A DNA stretch of 64,000 bases from Cyclina sinensis (GCA_012932295.1 JAAONU010000016.1:35371241-35435240), one strand, 5' to 3'; shown: positions 11,551 to 24,103, counted from the first letter of the stretch. Notes: a model not told the origin generated them from the letters alone. Program-made: numbers and translations.

Positions 11551-13078
11551 TTTTTACCATCGTAGTTCAGCATTTGAAGAGTTGTACCGCTAAATCTAGA
11601 GTTTCCACTTTCTTTAAAATCATGTAAATTAGACTGAATTTGAACGAATATTTACCAGTATCAAGGTGTCGTTAAAAAAATGGAAGTACATCAGGTAAAC
11701 AAAATACATGTAGATTAGTCTTTGTTAAGAGAGTTGTTGTGGTTCCATTTTTAGATGGATAGCCATTTATTTTACAATTGAACACATTCAAAGTGTGTTA
11801 AAGGTTAAAGATATTGTTTTTGAACATTTGTTCTTCTTTTAATTATAATTTGTTTTTCATTCTATAGTAAATGAGCCAGTAAAATAGATATGCAGTATAT
11901 CTTCAGATAGTTGTTGGGTATGTCCCTTTAAACCAGTGCAGATTCTGGATTTTTAGAATGAGGGACATTCCTGATAACAAATTATCTTCCTTACTCAGAT
12001 AACATCAAAGGTAGACCAAATAGTACATTGGTCCTTTCAGTAGGAATCCTCTGTCTTTATCCTTGTTTCTAATTGTGATGGTGTTGACTTTTAGTTGCGA
12101 AAATTGTCACTTATATATTAAATAAAAAGTTATGATTATCAAAAAAGAAAGATAATGGTGTTAACAAAACATGTTGCTGAACTTAATGTGTAATCATACT
12201 ACCATTGTTGCAAATAATTAGGCTTAATTATCACCATACCAAAAGAGAAAATAGCAATAAAAGCAGAGGAATCCAAATGGAAGGACCAAAGTAATATCAG
12301 AGAGTATTCAGGGTAGATAATTCACCAATGTCCCCCATTCAGGTCCAGTGTATTGCTTTAAGACAACTTAATCACTATATACAAGATAAACATATTTTCA
12401 AAGGCTGTAAATTAGTAAATGTATTTTGTCATATTCAGTATTTTATATTAAACCTATTGAAGTAAAGTTTGAACAAAGTCCAAGTTAATTGTGATATTAG
12501 TATTTCACAGTGTTTCTCATTGATGTAACAGTAAGTTTCTGTAATTCACTCATTCATTTGTACTGTACCTAACTTCAGCTTTCAAATTTTGTACATTTTC
12601 ACTTCAGACGAAAGTGACGAAAAACAATGAACAAAAGAAAACGTACACATTGAAAGTGCTACATCCAAGCAAACATACAACACAGACAAATGATACATTT
12701 ATGCTAGCCAAACTTCAAAATGTTTTATAAGGAAATCTGCTGACAGAAAACTTTGATAGCGAAAAATGAGAAAATAACCAAAGTAATGCTGTCAGCACAT
12801 CTTTAGAGATTTTTCAATGTGTGATATTAAGACAGTTACTTGATTGCTTCCTGAAATTGCCTTGATATGTATAAAGTTGATTACCTAACAATATGTTTAA
12901 CATAAAAATGCATTAGATTGATGAGAAAGATCCAGACTCACAGAAATTTAATTTCCACTGAAAGTTGTTGAGTGTCGCTGTCACTGAAATTTCCTGTTGT
13001 CTTTCTTTGTGTATGACTTAACTATATCTATTTGTCAAATTGTGTTGCAGAATTAAGATGGCTTACTGTGGCATGTTT
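11551..13078. other. Intergenic or possible 3'UTR of the RING gene, nothing coding
   Basis: No exon was recognised. Since the RING gene ends at 13638 on the minus strand, part of this stretch could be its 3'UTR, but I cannot place its end. Confidence 0.4.
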
Positions 13079-13322
13079 TAAGGGCTCGGAACAGGTTACT
13101 TTTAGTTTAGTTTATGTCAAATTTATTTTAGTTTCTGTATGAAGCTTTTAGCTTATAGACACACTCTCAAATCCGTTCCTGGAACCAACCTGTACAAAGC
13201 AGTAAGTGTAAAGTTTCTTGCTCAAGGAAACAATGACTTGCCCCTGACTGGGTTTGAACCCATGCGGCTGTGACTTTGACTACTAGTCCGACATGTTAAC
13301 CACTCGGCAACGCCGCCACCAT
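13079..13322 (-). repeat. tRNA-derived SINE
   Basis: Read on the minus strand, the head at 13318-13240 is tRNA-like: GTTGCCGAGTGGTTAACATG (A box) and GGGTTCAAACCC (B box). It most resembles class II (Ser/Leu) tRNA. The anticodon stem is mismatched and there is no paired acceptor, so it is a SINE rather than a tRNA gene. Confidence 0.7.
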
Positions 13323-13637
13323 ACTTTCACATTCCTTTAGATATATGCTGTACTGAACAACATATTTGTCGTTGCTTGCAGTATTCTATTCTGCACAACT
13401 GTATAAAGTTTTGTAACTTAACTGAAATCATTCTGCCAGTACCATACTCTGATAAAAGTAGTCACCGGTTATCATTTTTTCAATCATTTGCATCTTTCAT
13501 CAAATAATTTATCAAAATGAAGTGTACATTTATGAGTTTGCTGAAATATATACATGTGAAAAGTAAAAATCCAGTGGTGCATCTTAGTAGACAAGAAAAC
13601 TTTGTTATGTTTTGTGGTTTCCAAAATAACACAGAAA

Positions 13638-15695
13638 TCACATTGTTTTAAGCACTTGGTCAAGAAATGTCATTCCAATAGCATATGCGTATGACCGCCA
13701 AGAATTAGTTCCGTCTGGATTATCATTTGGTGGTTGACAGTGTTTAACATCAACTATCTCTGTTGTAACAATATTCTGTAACATGTTCCTGACAACAGTT
13801 GCTGTCGGGGAAGCAGGCACGAAACCATTTCGTATCGGACTGTGCCCTGGTGGTGAAAAAAGTTTCATCGGAAGGGAAATTATCACCCGTGAAGAGTCTA
13901 TTTCTGTCTGTGTCTCTACAGTCTGAAAATGAAAAAAATAACTCTAAGAGGTGTTAATGCATAATATATCATAGTTTATGTTTTTTCTGAGAAATGTGTT
14001 ATTAATGTTGGTCAAAAGTTTTCACTGAAAATTGATAAAGACATTGTAGATGACGACACTTGAATTTATATAAGTTTATCTTTCTGAGACAAATTATGGC
14101 AGCTGAGCTTTAAATAAAATAAGTAAGTGCAAAGATTTCTTGAGTATTTCTGATATTGATAGTTCTAGGTTCAATCTATCTTTGATGCTTCTCAACCTGA
14201 TAATGCAAAAATTGGAGTTATATAACTAAATATTGATTACACCAGAAGATAAATTCAATTTAAAATTTTTTGTGGGGTTCTACATAACATTTCTAACACC
14301 ATATTTTAAATCCTCAAACAACGACCCTTTACAGTTCACCTTTTCCGTACTTAGCCTTTTTTTGTGCCTTTACCAACAGTGCAGACTATGGTCTACACTG
14401 TATTCAGTCAGAAAATGTTCAAACGAGACCCCTTTAAATGATAAAGAATTGATGGCCATCGATTTTAGAAATTTATCAGCGCTTAGTGCCATTGGAGATG
14501 TGAAACTCTTCTCTTTTTTTTTTTGGTGGCAGCTTGTGTCACCGAAAAGAGAACGCTCCTTGAACAAAAATGGGGGGGGGGGGGGGGGGGGAAACTAACC
14601 ACTTGTAAAACAACACTGTCTCATGAATTACTAATCCACGAGAATTAACAGCATCTGTCACTGTAAGGCCAATACCCAGGGGAACAACTTGACCGTTTTT
14701 ATCTTACGAAGAAATGTTGTATTTCAGAAATAAAAAAGCTACAATCTGGTGAAATAAACAGCGACAAATGTCAATCATGCAGAATTGATTTATCTACCTT
14801 CTTGTTTATCAAACTCTTCACAAAAACATCAGTGGAGAAACATGTTTCTTTGCTTTTATTGGTGCACAGCATAATGCAGTGTGCGACATTGATTTGATAA
14901 AGGCGATTTCAATGGCTTGTTGTCAAAGTTTACATTCTAGGCATTAGGCTTTAGCACAACTATATACAATGTAAAAAGGCCATCACAAAAGAACGAATTT
15001 AAAATGAATTCACAATGTCTTGGCGATGAATTAATGATAAAGTTTTGAGTTGAATAGAACTTCAGGGGCTGACGTTCATGCAGTGTCACGTGCACACAAG
15101 TACATAGTATTCCACTGCCGGTGGTAGATCTAATGGATTCAACTTAGAATAGCACGAAATGCACGTGCGTGTGCCCTCAGAGATTATACCTAGCTTGGTT
15201 CCCTGCACACTATGTGTTTTAGTATCATCTTTATACGGACAGGGAACAAATCCTAAAATTGAACATAATACACCTTACCTGTCTTTCCTTTTCGTGTCTC
15301 TTAGCCTCTGTAACTGCCTTGGCCAGAGCCCTGTTCTTAGTTGTCCAGCGTGACACGTTCATTAGCCTCATAGAATAGTGACAGTTTGGCCAAGGACACG
15401 TGAAAAATCCACTGTCTCCACGTCTGTGAGCATTGCGGTCACGTGCCTTGTTGAATTCGTGCATGGCACTATCTCTGACGCTGGCAACGCACTTCTCGCA
15501 AAATGAATGACCACATGGCAATATTCTTGGCTTAATGAAATATCCTCCACAAACATAGCATTTCAGCGTATCCATGACATCGGGTGCACCTTTTGTCGTC
15601 TGCTTGACGGAATTCTCCGAAGATAGACTGCTACCAGCATCCGGAAATAACAGCGAAGACCAAATCACCATTGTCTCGTTTAGTAGGAAAAACAA
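13638..15695 (-). CDS. RING-finger protein, probable E3 ubiquitin ligase
   Basis: Two exons on the minus strand, 15695-15279 and 13922-13638, joined in phase 0 at CAG|GTAAGG and TTTCAG|ACT, give 233 residues and a TGA stop. A C3HC4 RING lies at residues 46-105: Cys46, Cys49, Cys61, His63, Cys66, Cys69, Cys100 and Cys105, with an unusually long, basic loop between the sixth and seventh ligands and a CPWPNC last pair. Such RINGs bind two zincs and usually recruit a ubiquitin-conjugating enzyme. The second exon has no recognised domain, and no B-box or coiled coil is seen, so I do not call it a TRIM. The first ATG is used; Met41 (MDTLKCYVC) is an attractive alternative start. It lies head-to-head with the Sox gene, about 785 bp apart. 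Confidence 0.75.
14572..14591 (+). repeat. Poly(G) run
   Basis: An uninterrupted G homopolymer of about 20 bases inside the intron of the RING gene. Length is likely to vary between individuals or to be misassembled. Confidence 0.85.
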
Positions 15696-16214
15696 CTCCG
15701 GAAAATTCCAGTTTAAATTTACAGAAATTATTCTTTTAGCATAATCACGTGTTGGAAACGCTTTAAACGTGAGTTATTCTTGCTAAAACATTTAAAACTA
15801 ACTAATCACGCCAAGGTTAATATGGCTACAGAAATTAAAACGATTCCAGTATTGATCAACATATATTACAGGTTGTATGAAACCTAGGTGAGGCGTGAAA
15901 CATCAATACCAGGTTGCGTGCCTCTCATGTCAGATAACGCTGTGTGTTACAATGCAACTTGCCTTATAAATCAATCGAATCATAATAGATCTACCTGGCC
16001 GTTCGAATGTTTAATGGCAAATATACATTTTTAGAAAAGATGTGCCCGGTCACATGTTTCAGTTCTGAGGACCCTGTGGGATGCGTTGCGTAGCAACAAT
16101 CAGAAAATTTAATATAGAACGTAATTACGTTCAATTATCTCACGCAAATGACATTTTATTTGTAATAAATGCATTGTTTAACCTAAACATCTCTGTAATC
16201 TCTATCTAAGCACA

Positions 16215-16250
<36 letters not shown>

Positions 16251-16480
16251 CAAATCAAGACAAGAGACGTTCTTTAAATACTTTTAAAAACCAATTCTTT
16301 CATCACAAACTGAGAAACCAAAGTCGCTTTTTTTAACGTTTGTAGCGGGAAAATGTGTAACGTCAATAATATTGAAAAATGACGTGCTTATGTTTAGACG
16401 ACGTCCATCACATTTACAAGACAATCAGACACATACAGCAATTTTTTGATGCACATATTTTCTGCACTCGTAGATAAACT
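15696..16480. promoter_or_regulatory. Shared upstream region of the RING and Sox genes, with a (CA)n tract
   Basis: A head-to-head intergenic stretch of about 785 bp. It contains a (CA)n microsatellite at about 16211-16248 and several CpGs, and ends with short 5'UTR candidates on both sides. No TATA box is placed with confidence. The call as a divergent promoter is inference from gene orientation. Confidence 0.45.
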
Positions 16481-19400
16481 ATGGATACAGTCATTCTAAC
16501 CAACAATGAAGCTTCACAGACAACCATCGACATTCGTGGTCAGGGCGATTCGAAAAATATTCTCCATGTCCAACCCTACATCGCCGAGGAGAAAAAAATG
16601 GACAGAACGCCGGATGTTGTCAAACGACAACCGTCTGCGAGTACACCTGTTCTGTCAAGTACTGCTTCCACAATATTTGTTCCGTACATAACAAAGGCAA
16701 CCAGAGGCCGAGACGTCTTGGATGAGATGAAAAGAAAAATTTCCCAGACTTTCATGAAGCAACAAACTTACCAAACGGACACGAATAATCCAAAATCATC
16801 ATATGTACCAGGTATATATAGAGAATTTTACTGTATTTCACCTTGTGTTTTATGTGAATTGCATTTTCACGTTTTGCTTTTTTTTTCTAGAAAAATGACG
16901 TCATGATGTTGCTCGAGATCGGTCACAGAGAAAACTTAGTTATCATCATCACCCCCTTCAACCGGGCATGCGAACGGCCGTTGATTCGCAAACGATAGTA
17001 GGCTGTGTACATGTCGATATGTTTTTTTGACTTGACGGCCGTTGTCATTAACATATTCACTGCATTCGTCATTATGAAAGAATATCTTCGGCCGATTCAA
17101 CAAATGATTCATTCAGTCGAAAATTTGCTCACATTTTGTGCGATTGTACGCTGAATATAGTCTGCATTATCTACCCCTGACACTACGTTATCTAATAATC
17201 GAAGATATATTAGGCAGGGAACCAGATTTCGACGAAAGGGCCCTTTTTAAATAGGGAAACATCTAAAACAATCTTGCAGGAACATTTAAAAAACAGGCAA
17301 ATACTCATGTGCACCAAAATATTGACATGTACTTTGCGGTTCAACGGCCGTTCGCGAAACCGGTTGAACGGTGTGATCATAAAAACAAATAAAACTCAAA
17401 TAAGAAGTCGTAAACGTTAGTGAACTTGACTTACATAAAAGACAATTCAAGGTAGAAAACGAAATGACTTAGAATGTTTTTTTTACGGTTAAAAAAAGAT
17501 ACGTGATTGATTATATAGCATTGTACTTGGAAAAGATTATTCGAAAAATCAGGAAAAGAAAGTTGAGTATTTTCAGAACTCTCTATTAGAAAGTAAGGCC
17601 TGCTTTCTTATACTGTTTTCGGCGTAGCTGTATGTCCGAAAACTATACACTAAGGGAGAATTAATTTGTACTGTATCTACGCCGATCATCTTTTCAAGAT
17701 ATTTCTTGTTTGTATCATTGTTTGATTTTTAATTTATGAATTTGTGTCGATTTTGGCCTAAGTTTTAGTGGCTTTATCTTGACTTTTCATTACGATCAAA
17801 TAAATGTACTATTTCCTAAAAGGGAATTGGGCTTATGGGCTTTAAACTCGCGAACTCTTGGTTCATAAGCTATTCATTTCAGGTACAGATTATGAATACC
17901 GCACGCCTGGAGCCCATTATAAAAACAAGAACGGAAAAATCAAACGTCCAATGAACGCTTTCATGGTCTGGGCACGTGACTATCGCGGCCATCTTGCCTC
18001 ATCGATGCTGAACGCGACCAACTCTGAGATAAGCGTGAAACTTGGACAGATCTGGGCCAGCATGGCACCAGAAGAAAAGAAACAGTACTATGACACTGCG
18101 GAAAAAATAAAAGCCAAACACAGAAAGGATTATCCAGGTATATAACACGTTAACCTTGCAAACTTTCAATACAGAATGAATCGAAATGATGAAGATGAAG
18201 AGAACTTTTCGACAAATCGACAAAGTTGAAGTTTTGTTATCAATTAGCTAAACACGTATTTATTTATATGCATTTATTAAATATATATTGTTAATTTTAA
18301 AGCTCTATTGAGTCTAACAATGTAAATTCAGTATTTTTCTTCCGTGTAACAGACTGGGTATACCAACCAAGCGCTCAGACGTTGAAGAAGAGAGAGGATA
18401 CACAGGTCTACACAAGGACGCCGACACCGCCACTGAATCAAATGTTTACAGAACTTGGCCAGGCAGGATCAGTTTTTAATAGGAGTACTCTCACAACTTC
18501 CGATGACCAAGTCCAGGTACTCGCCTCGAACGCTGACAAACAGCAGAATACTGCGCTCTTCAAGCAGTCCACTTGCGGCAACACTGGACAAGACGGTTCT
18601 TCCACAGAACTACCTTCCGTTCAGTCGTGCAAAGTTGACTTAAATTCTGAAATGCACCAGAAAAATTCCCAAGACGGTGTTTATACTACCTGTATTACGC
18701 CAAGATCAGTAACGAATTCGAATAATGTAAAACCGTTGTATATGTCACGAGTTTCCTATCAATCGACCCTTGAAATTCCCCGAGAGAATACTGTTTCTGA
18801 CACGACCAGAGGTCTACTTGCCAGTAAAATAGCACAGGGGCGATCACCCGAGGTATTTAGAACACCATCAGCAATTCTTGCAAAACAAAGCAACCAACAA
18901 CAGGGATCAAATACTCCAACAGCCGCAATTCACGTCATACAATCGCCTGTTCGGCCAGTCAGACTTTGGTCACCTGGCGCTTCAAGCCTTACTATGAGTA
19001 TGCACGCAACACAGCAACCAAGAATATTGGGTATTGTGAGGCCGCCACCAGTCGGAACGTTGCATGTACAGAACAATGTTCGCCTCCACGCAGTGAGGCC
19101 GTCTCTCTTGCAAGAGCTGGTACCACACGCACAGATGTCAACTCACCTAATAGCCGGCAGTCAAGAAAGGCTACCGCAGATGACATCGGATATAAATCAG
19201 CAAATACCTCGGTTGGTTGCCGGCACACCACAAACCACATTTCACTTGCAAAATCAGTCACCACAAATAACACCGGGAACTTTGCACGGGGAAAACGTTA
19301 TACACCAGTCAACACCTCAGATCTTCCAGAATCGGGCAAGGATTGGTAGGAAATATCCCACTGACTGCGCACCTCAAGATATCCCGATAGTAGAGACAGC

Positions 19401-21953
19401 CATCAGTCCTCTATCTGCGCATGTGCGGGCTGTCAGCTATAGCTCAAAACCCGACAGTTTGTCGTCCAATATTCATGCAAAGCTTGCTTCACGCAAGCTG
19501 AGTCCGTGTACTGAAGAAACAGTAGACGAAAGTGAGTTGCAGACGACTATTTCGGAAGAAAGAAACACGACATGTAACAACCTTGACCTTGGCGCCGAGT
19601 TACCAAAAGGTAAATATGTATTAATTGGCAAAAGTATGTTACTTATTTTCAACGACAAAAAAAACGTGATTTTGACATCTGGAATCGGGAAGTATTTTTT
19701 TTATCAGAGCTACCAGTAAAGAAAACTTATATCAAATATCAGCATCTGGAGTTGCGGAGTAATTTTTTCAGAGCAGCCACTAAGAACAATTCCTATCAAA
19801 TATCAACAGCAATATTTTACTAAATATTATCAAAACTACTGCAGCGACTTGATAATTTCCTATGAGTTAATTTTGTAGCTGTTTTTGCCGGTGTATTTTT
19901 TCTTTCATTTCCATTTGTTCAAGTGACATGTCGTCCAATCGGCACATACGTTGTGATTTCTATAGTGGCATATTTATGCCGTAAGATAACAAGTTAAGAT
20001 TTGCAAATGTGTTCATGTTAGTCACGTAATTTTCGTGGTGATTGACTGGTTAACTCGTTAACATTTGAGAATATGTATGATAAAAATCTTAACACAAATA
20101 ATGGGTATCAAAACACCAAGAGTATGTACTGTAATCGATATTTCTCCAGAATCTCCGCTGTTGATTTGCGACGACCCTTTGCAGAAAGAAACCGACAGGT
20201 TTTGGCCTTTCCCGTTTTCTGAAAATCCCGATGATTGGGATTTCAAAGCCAAAGGTATGTACATGGGAAACTCCTCTTTTAACTGAAATATTGTAACCTT
20301 TGTCAACAACAATCGATATTCTTACTTGATTGGACACTGGCATACACGATCGTTAAATGTATATTTTTTTACGGAATTTGATGAGCTAGGCTTTTTCGCA
20401 TGGCATCTACGGTTACTTCTATCGCACTCACATCACCGCTCAGCATAAATCAAAACACTTGAGACACTAACACCTCACTTCATCACTGGTGCTCACGGAC
20501 GGATAGCTTGGACAATTGTGGCCGCGTGTGGATTTCCCTCGCGCTTTTGTTCAAGGAACCCGGAACCTAATATAGAAAGATATTGTTATATGTCTTTTTT
20601 CCTAGAATTGTCTTTATGCAAGCCGTAATTGGATTCTTCTTTTGAACCCCGTTTAATTACAGAAATACCTGCATCACTGTGTATGGAGCTGTTTGACCCT
20701 TACGATCCTTTCCTGGCCCAAGACACTTTGTCAGATAAATTTCCGGGATCTCTTGAACTGGATATGGACAGGTAAAAAGTACACTCGATAAAAAGATCTA
20801 ATCATTTCAACTGAAATTTCAAGCTTATTTTTTTTTCTTGACGTTAGGCCGTAAGATAATAGATGTATAATGGTCATCTTAGTAAGAGTTACAGAGCTAG
20901 ATCTACACCAAAACCCTGCATACCGAGACTGAATCCCTGCATAAAATTGTATGTATATAAATGCCATTTTGTATACGTGATTGACTTGTTAGGACATTGT
21001 CTACTAATCTCAATTTTATTACTGATTTTGTAATTTTCTCTGTCTCATTTCTACATGTAAGCATTTTGCATCTAAATACTACGTGTACACAATTTAAATT
21101 CCTCTGTAAATTTCGATCACGATACAGGTGGAAACGTTATCTAGAGGAAGATGAGGATGGAGATAAGTTGGATCCACTTGAGCCACTAAAGGAGGAGAAA
21201 GCAGACGACTTTATTCTAAGTCCACTTCCGCTGAAACAGACCCTGCGTCGTCTGCTAAATTCTCACGTACAGGAAAGTGACAGTGGTGAGATTATCACTG
21301 GTGACGTTATGACAGAAGCGAATTTAAATGAAGAGGATAATGATGACGAATTTGAAGGAAGTGAACTTCTGACAATGGATATGACAATAGCTCTAAGCAG
21401 AGATTTACAAAACTGTAACAAAGAAATAAACCAAAAGGTCGTTGACCGTTCGGCAAACCGGATTTTAGAAAATGTAAATTTTGAGCATATTGGGCCTTCA
21501 GAGTCAGCGTTTAAGGAAGAAATTCAACATGAACCGGAAGTAGAAGAGAAAAAAACTGAGATAGAGCGTGCAGTTAATGAAAAATTTTATTCCAAAATTT
21601 CTCTGAAATCAACATCAGAACAAAGAAAATGTACAAGAAATTGTGATTCTAAAATTTTGAAGAATGTGGTAGAACCAAAAGTAAATGCGGTGGAAAGAAA
21701 TGATGTTGTAAAGTCAAAGAAAGTAGAAAGTGCGTGTGAAGTTGATTCAAGTGATGTCAAATTTAGCAAATGTGAGAAAATATTACGTGAGAGTAAACAT
21801 TCAACAGCTGACACTAATAGCAATGAAGTGGAGAAAAATTCTGTGGAAGAAGCAAATGGGTCAGACAATATTATAAAAGAAAATTCCTCGGAGAATATGG
21901 TGAACTTACACAACACGAGATCTCAAACCCGGCCATGTAAGTTATCTTTGTGA
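16481..21953 (+). CDS. Sox30: Sox30/SoxH-type HMG-box transcription factor
   Basis: Sequence-specific DNA-binding nuclear protein. Six exons join in frame: 16481-16811, 17883-18137, 18353-19609, 20150-20254, 20663-20771, 21128-21953, giving 960 residues. The HMG box is near residues 129-198, with the Sox signature RPMNAFMVWAR and then SEISVKLGQIW, QYYDTAEKIKAKHR. Directly after it comes PDWVYQP, matching the PGWVYQP that follows the box in Sox30 and separating it from other Sox groups. Exon 3 (about 419 codons) is rich in Ser, Thr, Gln and Pro; exon 6 is acidic and Lys/Glu-rich; neither has a known domain. SoxH/Sox30 genes are testis-biased in animals, including bivalves, so a role in male germ cells is likely by orthology only. 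A strong donor-like site overlaps the end (see findings), so the C-terminus is less certain. Confidence 0.88.
16937..17384. mobile_element. MITE candidate with about 45-bp terminal inverted repeats in Sox intron 1
   Basis: The left end (16941-16993: ATCATCATCACCC, TTCAACCGG, CGAACGGCCGTTGA, TTCGCAAA) is an imperfect inverted copy of the right end (17333-17382: TTTGCGGTTCAACGGCCGTT, CGCGAAACCGGTTGAACGG, TGTGATCAT). A further CTTGACGGCCGTTGTC lies inside at about 17031. The element is CpG-rich and non-coding. I could not fix a target duplication. Confidence 0.6.
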
Positions 21954-22505
21954 CAGAAGTACTGTTTAGAATAAGAATGAAAAAGTTCTGTTGAAACCAT
22001 GTGATACTGCCTAACACTAGCAGAATCCATAATAATACACTGGCAGTGACAATTCATGTAAATTTCCTGATGATTACTAGAGGCATAAAAACACTTTCCT
22101 GGCAGGCTGAAATGCCATGACAGGCTCAAATCTTTGGAATAATCAAGCTGCGTTCACCCAGCATACATGTTAATAGGTGTAGTATTCTCACAAAGACATT
22201 TGGGTCTAAACATTATTTAAATTATTTATGTGATCAGCCTGTAATTTTTGCGCTACTTTGCCTTAAAAAATGCTACTTTGGTCTGTAGAAATTGCATACA
22301 CTTGAACATTGCCTTCATAATAATAACATATGGGCATTGGTAAATGATGCTCTTCATGGAATTGGGGCATGAACATTGTATTTAACTTTTTTCCCAATAT
22401 GTCCACATTCCTTATCTGAAAGTTTGGTTTAATATGAAAATGGAAAAAAAAACCAAACGAAATGCAATATTTTTTTACATTCTTTATAAAATGGTGGAGT
22501 ATTAA
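21954..22505. other. Downstream of Sox gene, nothing recognised
   Basis: AT-rich sequence. No conserved exon, RNA gene or repeat copy was seen. A continuation of the Sox transcript is possible. Confidence 0.4.
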
Positions 22506-23973
22506 AACAAGAGGGCTATGATGGCCCTGGATCGCTCACCTGAGTACTTTGGCTGTAGGTTCGCTGTTAAGCAGTATTTCATTTTTAACTGAAAATATAT
22601 AAGTGCCTACAAACCAAATATATAAAATATCAGTCAATAAATAAAGGCTCTATGACAGAAAGTAGAAATATCTATTATAAGCTATGGTGACCTTGACCCA
22701 GTGACCTCAAACTCTACCCATGGGTAGAGGTCCATGCAAGGAACCTATATACTGAATATCAAAGATATTGGTTTATAAATGAAGGCTCTTTGAGGTACAG
22801 TAGATAAATCTATTTTTAGCCTCCATGACCTTAAACCTAATCTAATAATTTGAAAATGCTTGATAAAGCTTGCTTCATGCCAAATTTTAAAATTCTAGGC
22901 CTTGTGGTTTCAGACAAGAAGATTTTTAAAGATTTCCTTTTTTACATATTAAGGGCCCCCGGGGCGGGGCAAATTTTGACCCCATGGCCAACTTTAAACA
23001 ATATTGGTAAAGGTTCTTTACACAATACTCAACACCAAATATCTAAGCTCTAGACCTATTTGTTTTGGAGAAAAAAATGTTATCATGTTTTTCCTATATA
23101 AATCTATGTAAACCAAGAGAACCCTGGGGCGTGGCCAATTTTGACCCAGGGAACATAATTTGAACAAACATGGTAGACATCCACTAGACAATGCTACATA
23201 CCAAATATCTCAGCTGTAGGCATTGAGGTTTCCAGTAAGAGGATTTTTGAAGATTGCCTTTTTCACATATTAAGGGCCCCCGGGCCGGGGCCAATTTTGA
23301 CCCTGGGGCCAACATATAAACAATACTGGTAAAGGTTCTCTATACAATACTCCACACCAAATATCTAAGGTCTAGTCCTATTAGTTTCGGAGAAAAATGA
23401 TTTTTCATGTTTTTCCTATATAACTATATGTAAACCAAGACAACCCTGGGGCATGGCCAATTTTGACCCAGGGGACATAATTTGAACAAACTTGGTAGAC
23501 ATCCTTTAGACAATGCTACATACCAAATATCTAAGCTGTAGGCATTGTGGTTTCTGAGAAGAAGATTTTTAAAGATTTCCTATATAAGTCTATATAAAAT
23601 GAAGTGACCCCTGGAGCAGGGCCAATTTTGACCCCAGGGAAATAATTTGAACAATTTTTGTAGAGTTCCATTAGAGGGTGCTAAATGCCAAATATCTAAG
23701 CTCTAGGCCTTGTGGTTTCAGACAAGAAGATTTTTAAAGTTTTTCCTTTAGGTTGCAATGGCAACCAGAGTTCTGCATGGAATTGATTTCTTAGAACAAC
23801 TTTGGAAGAACTTCAAGCAAGGAACATCCATGGCAAATTTCATCAACTTTGGCCCAGTGGTTTAGGAGGAGTTGTTGTTTAAAGCAAAAGTTGATGACGC
23901 ACGACACACTGACGCACACAGGGCGATCCTAAAAGCTCACCATGAGCACAAAGTGCTCAGGTGAGCTAAAAAT
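22506..23973 (+). mobile_element. Pearl-like element, AGCTCACCTGAG family, copy 1
   Basis: Begins AACAAGAGGGCTATGATGGC, then CGCTCACCTGAG; ends GTGCTCAGGTGAGCTAAAAA. The short ends are inverted (CTCACCTGAG / CTCAGGTGAG). The core is a degenerate tandem of units of about 150-200 bp sharing ACCAAATATCTAAGCT, GGCCAATTTTGACCC and AAGATTTTTAAAGATTTCC. A GACGCAC-type run lies just inside the right end. No coding. Confidence 0.75.
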
Positions 23974-24103
23974 ACAAACTGAACTGTATCTGGCACTATG
24001 CCAGTGAGAATGGTCACCCACTTAAACACGATAATTCCAACTGCTGAACTTAAATTCAACACAAGACATATATACCTAACACAAAAAGTTCTTTTTATTA
24101 TAT

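Noticed and set aside
13240..13320. Functional tRNA-Ser or tRNA-Leu on the minus strand
   Set aside because: Good A and B boxes but the anticodon stem is mismatched and the sequence continues as a SINE body.
14233..14598. 121-codon open frame ending in poly-Gly
   Set aside because: It runs into a poly(G) homopolymer inside an intron of the RING gene; no conserved motif.
19992..20343. Overlapping open frames on both strands around Sox exon 4
   Set aside because: Only the plus frame of 20150-20254 is bounded by matching splice sites and continues the Sox reading frame; the others are shadows.
22850..23053. 67-codon open frame
   Set aside because: It lies within the tandem core of a pearl-like element and recurs, with stops, in the other units.
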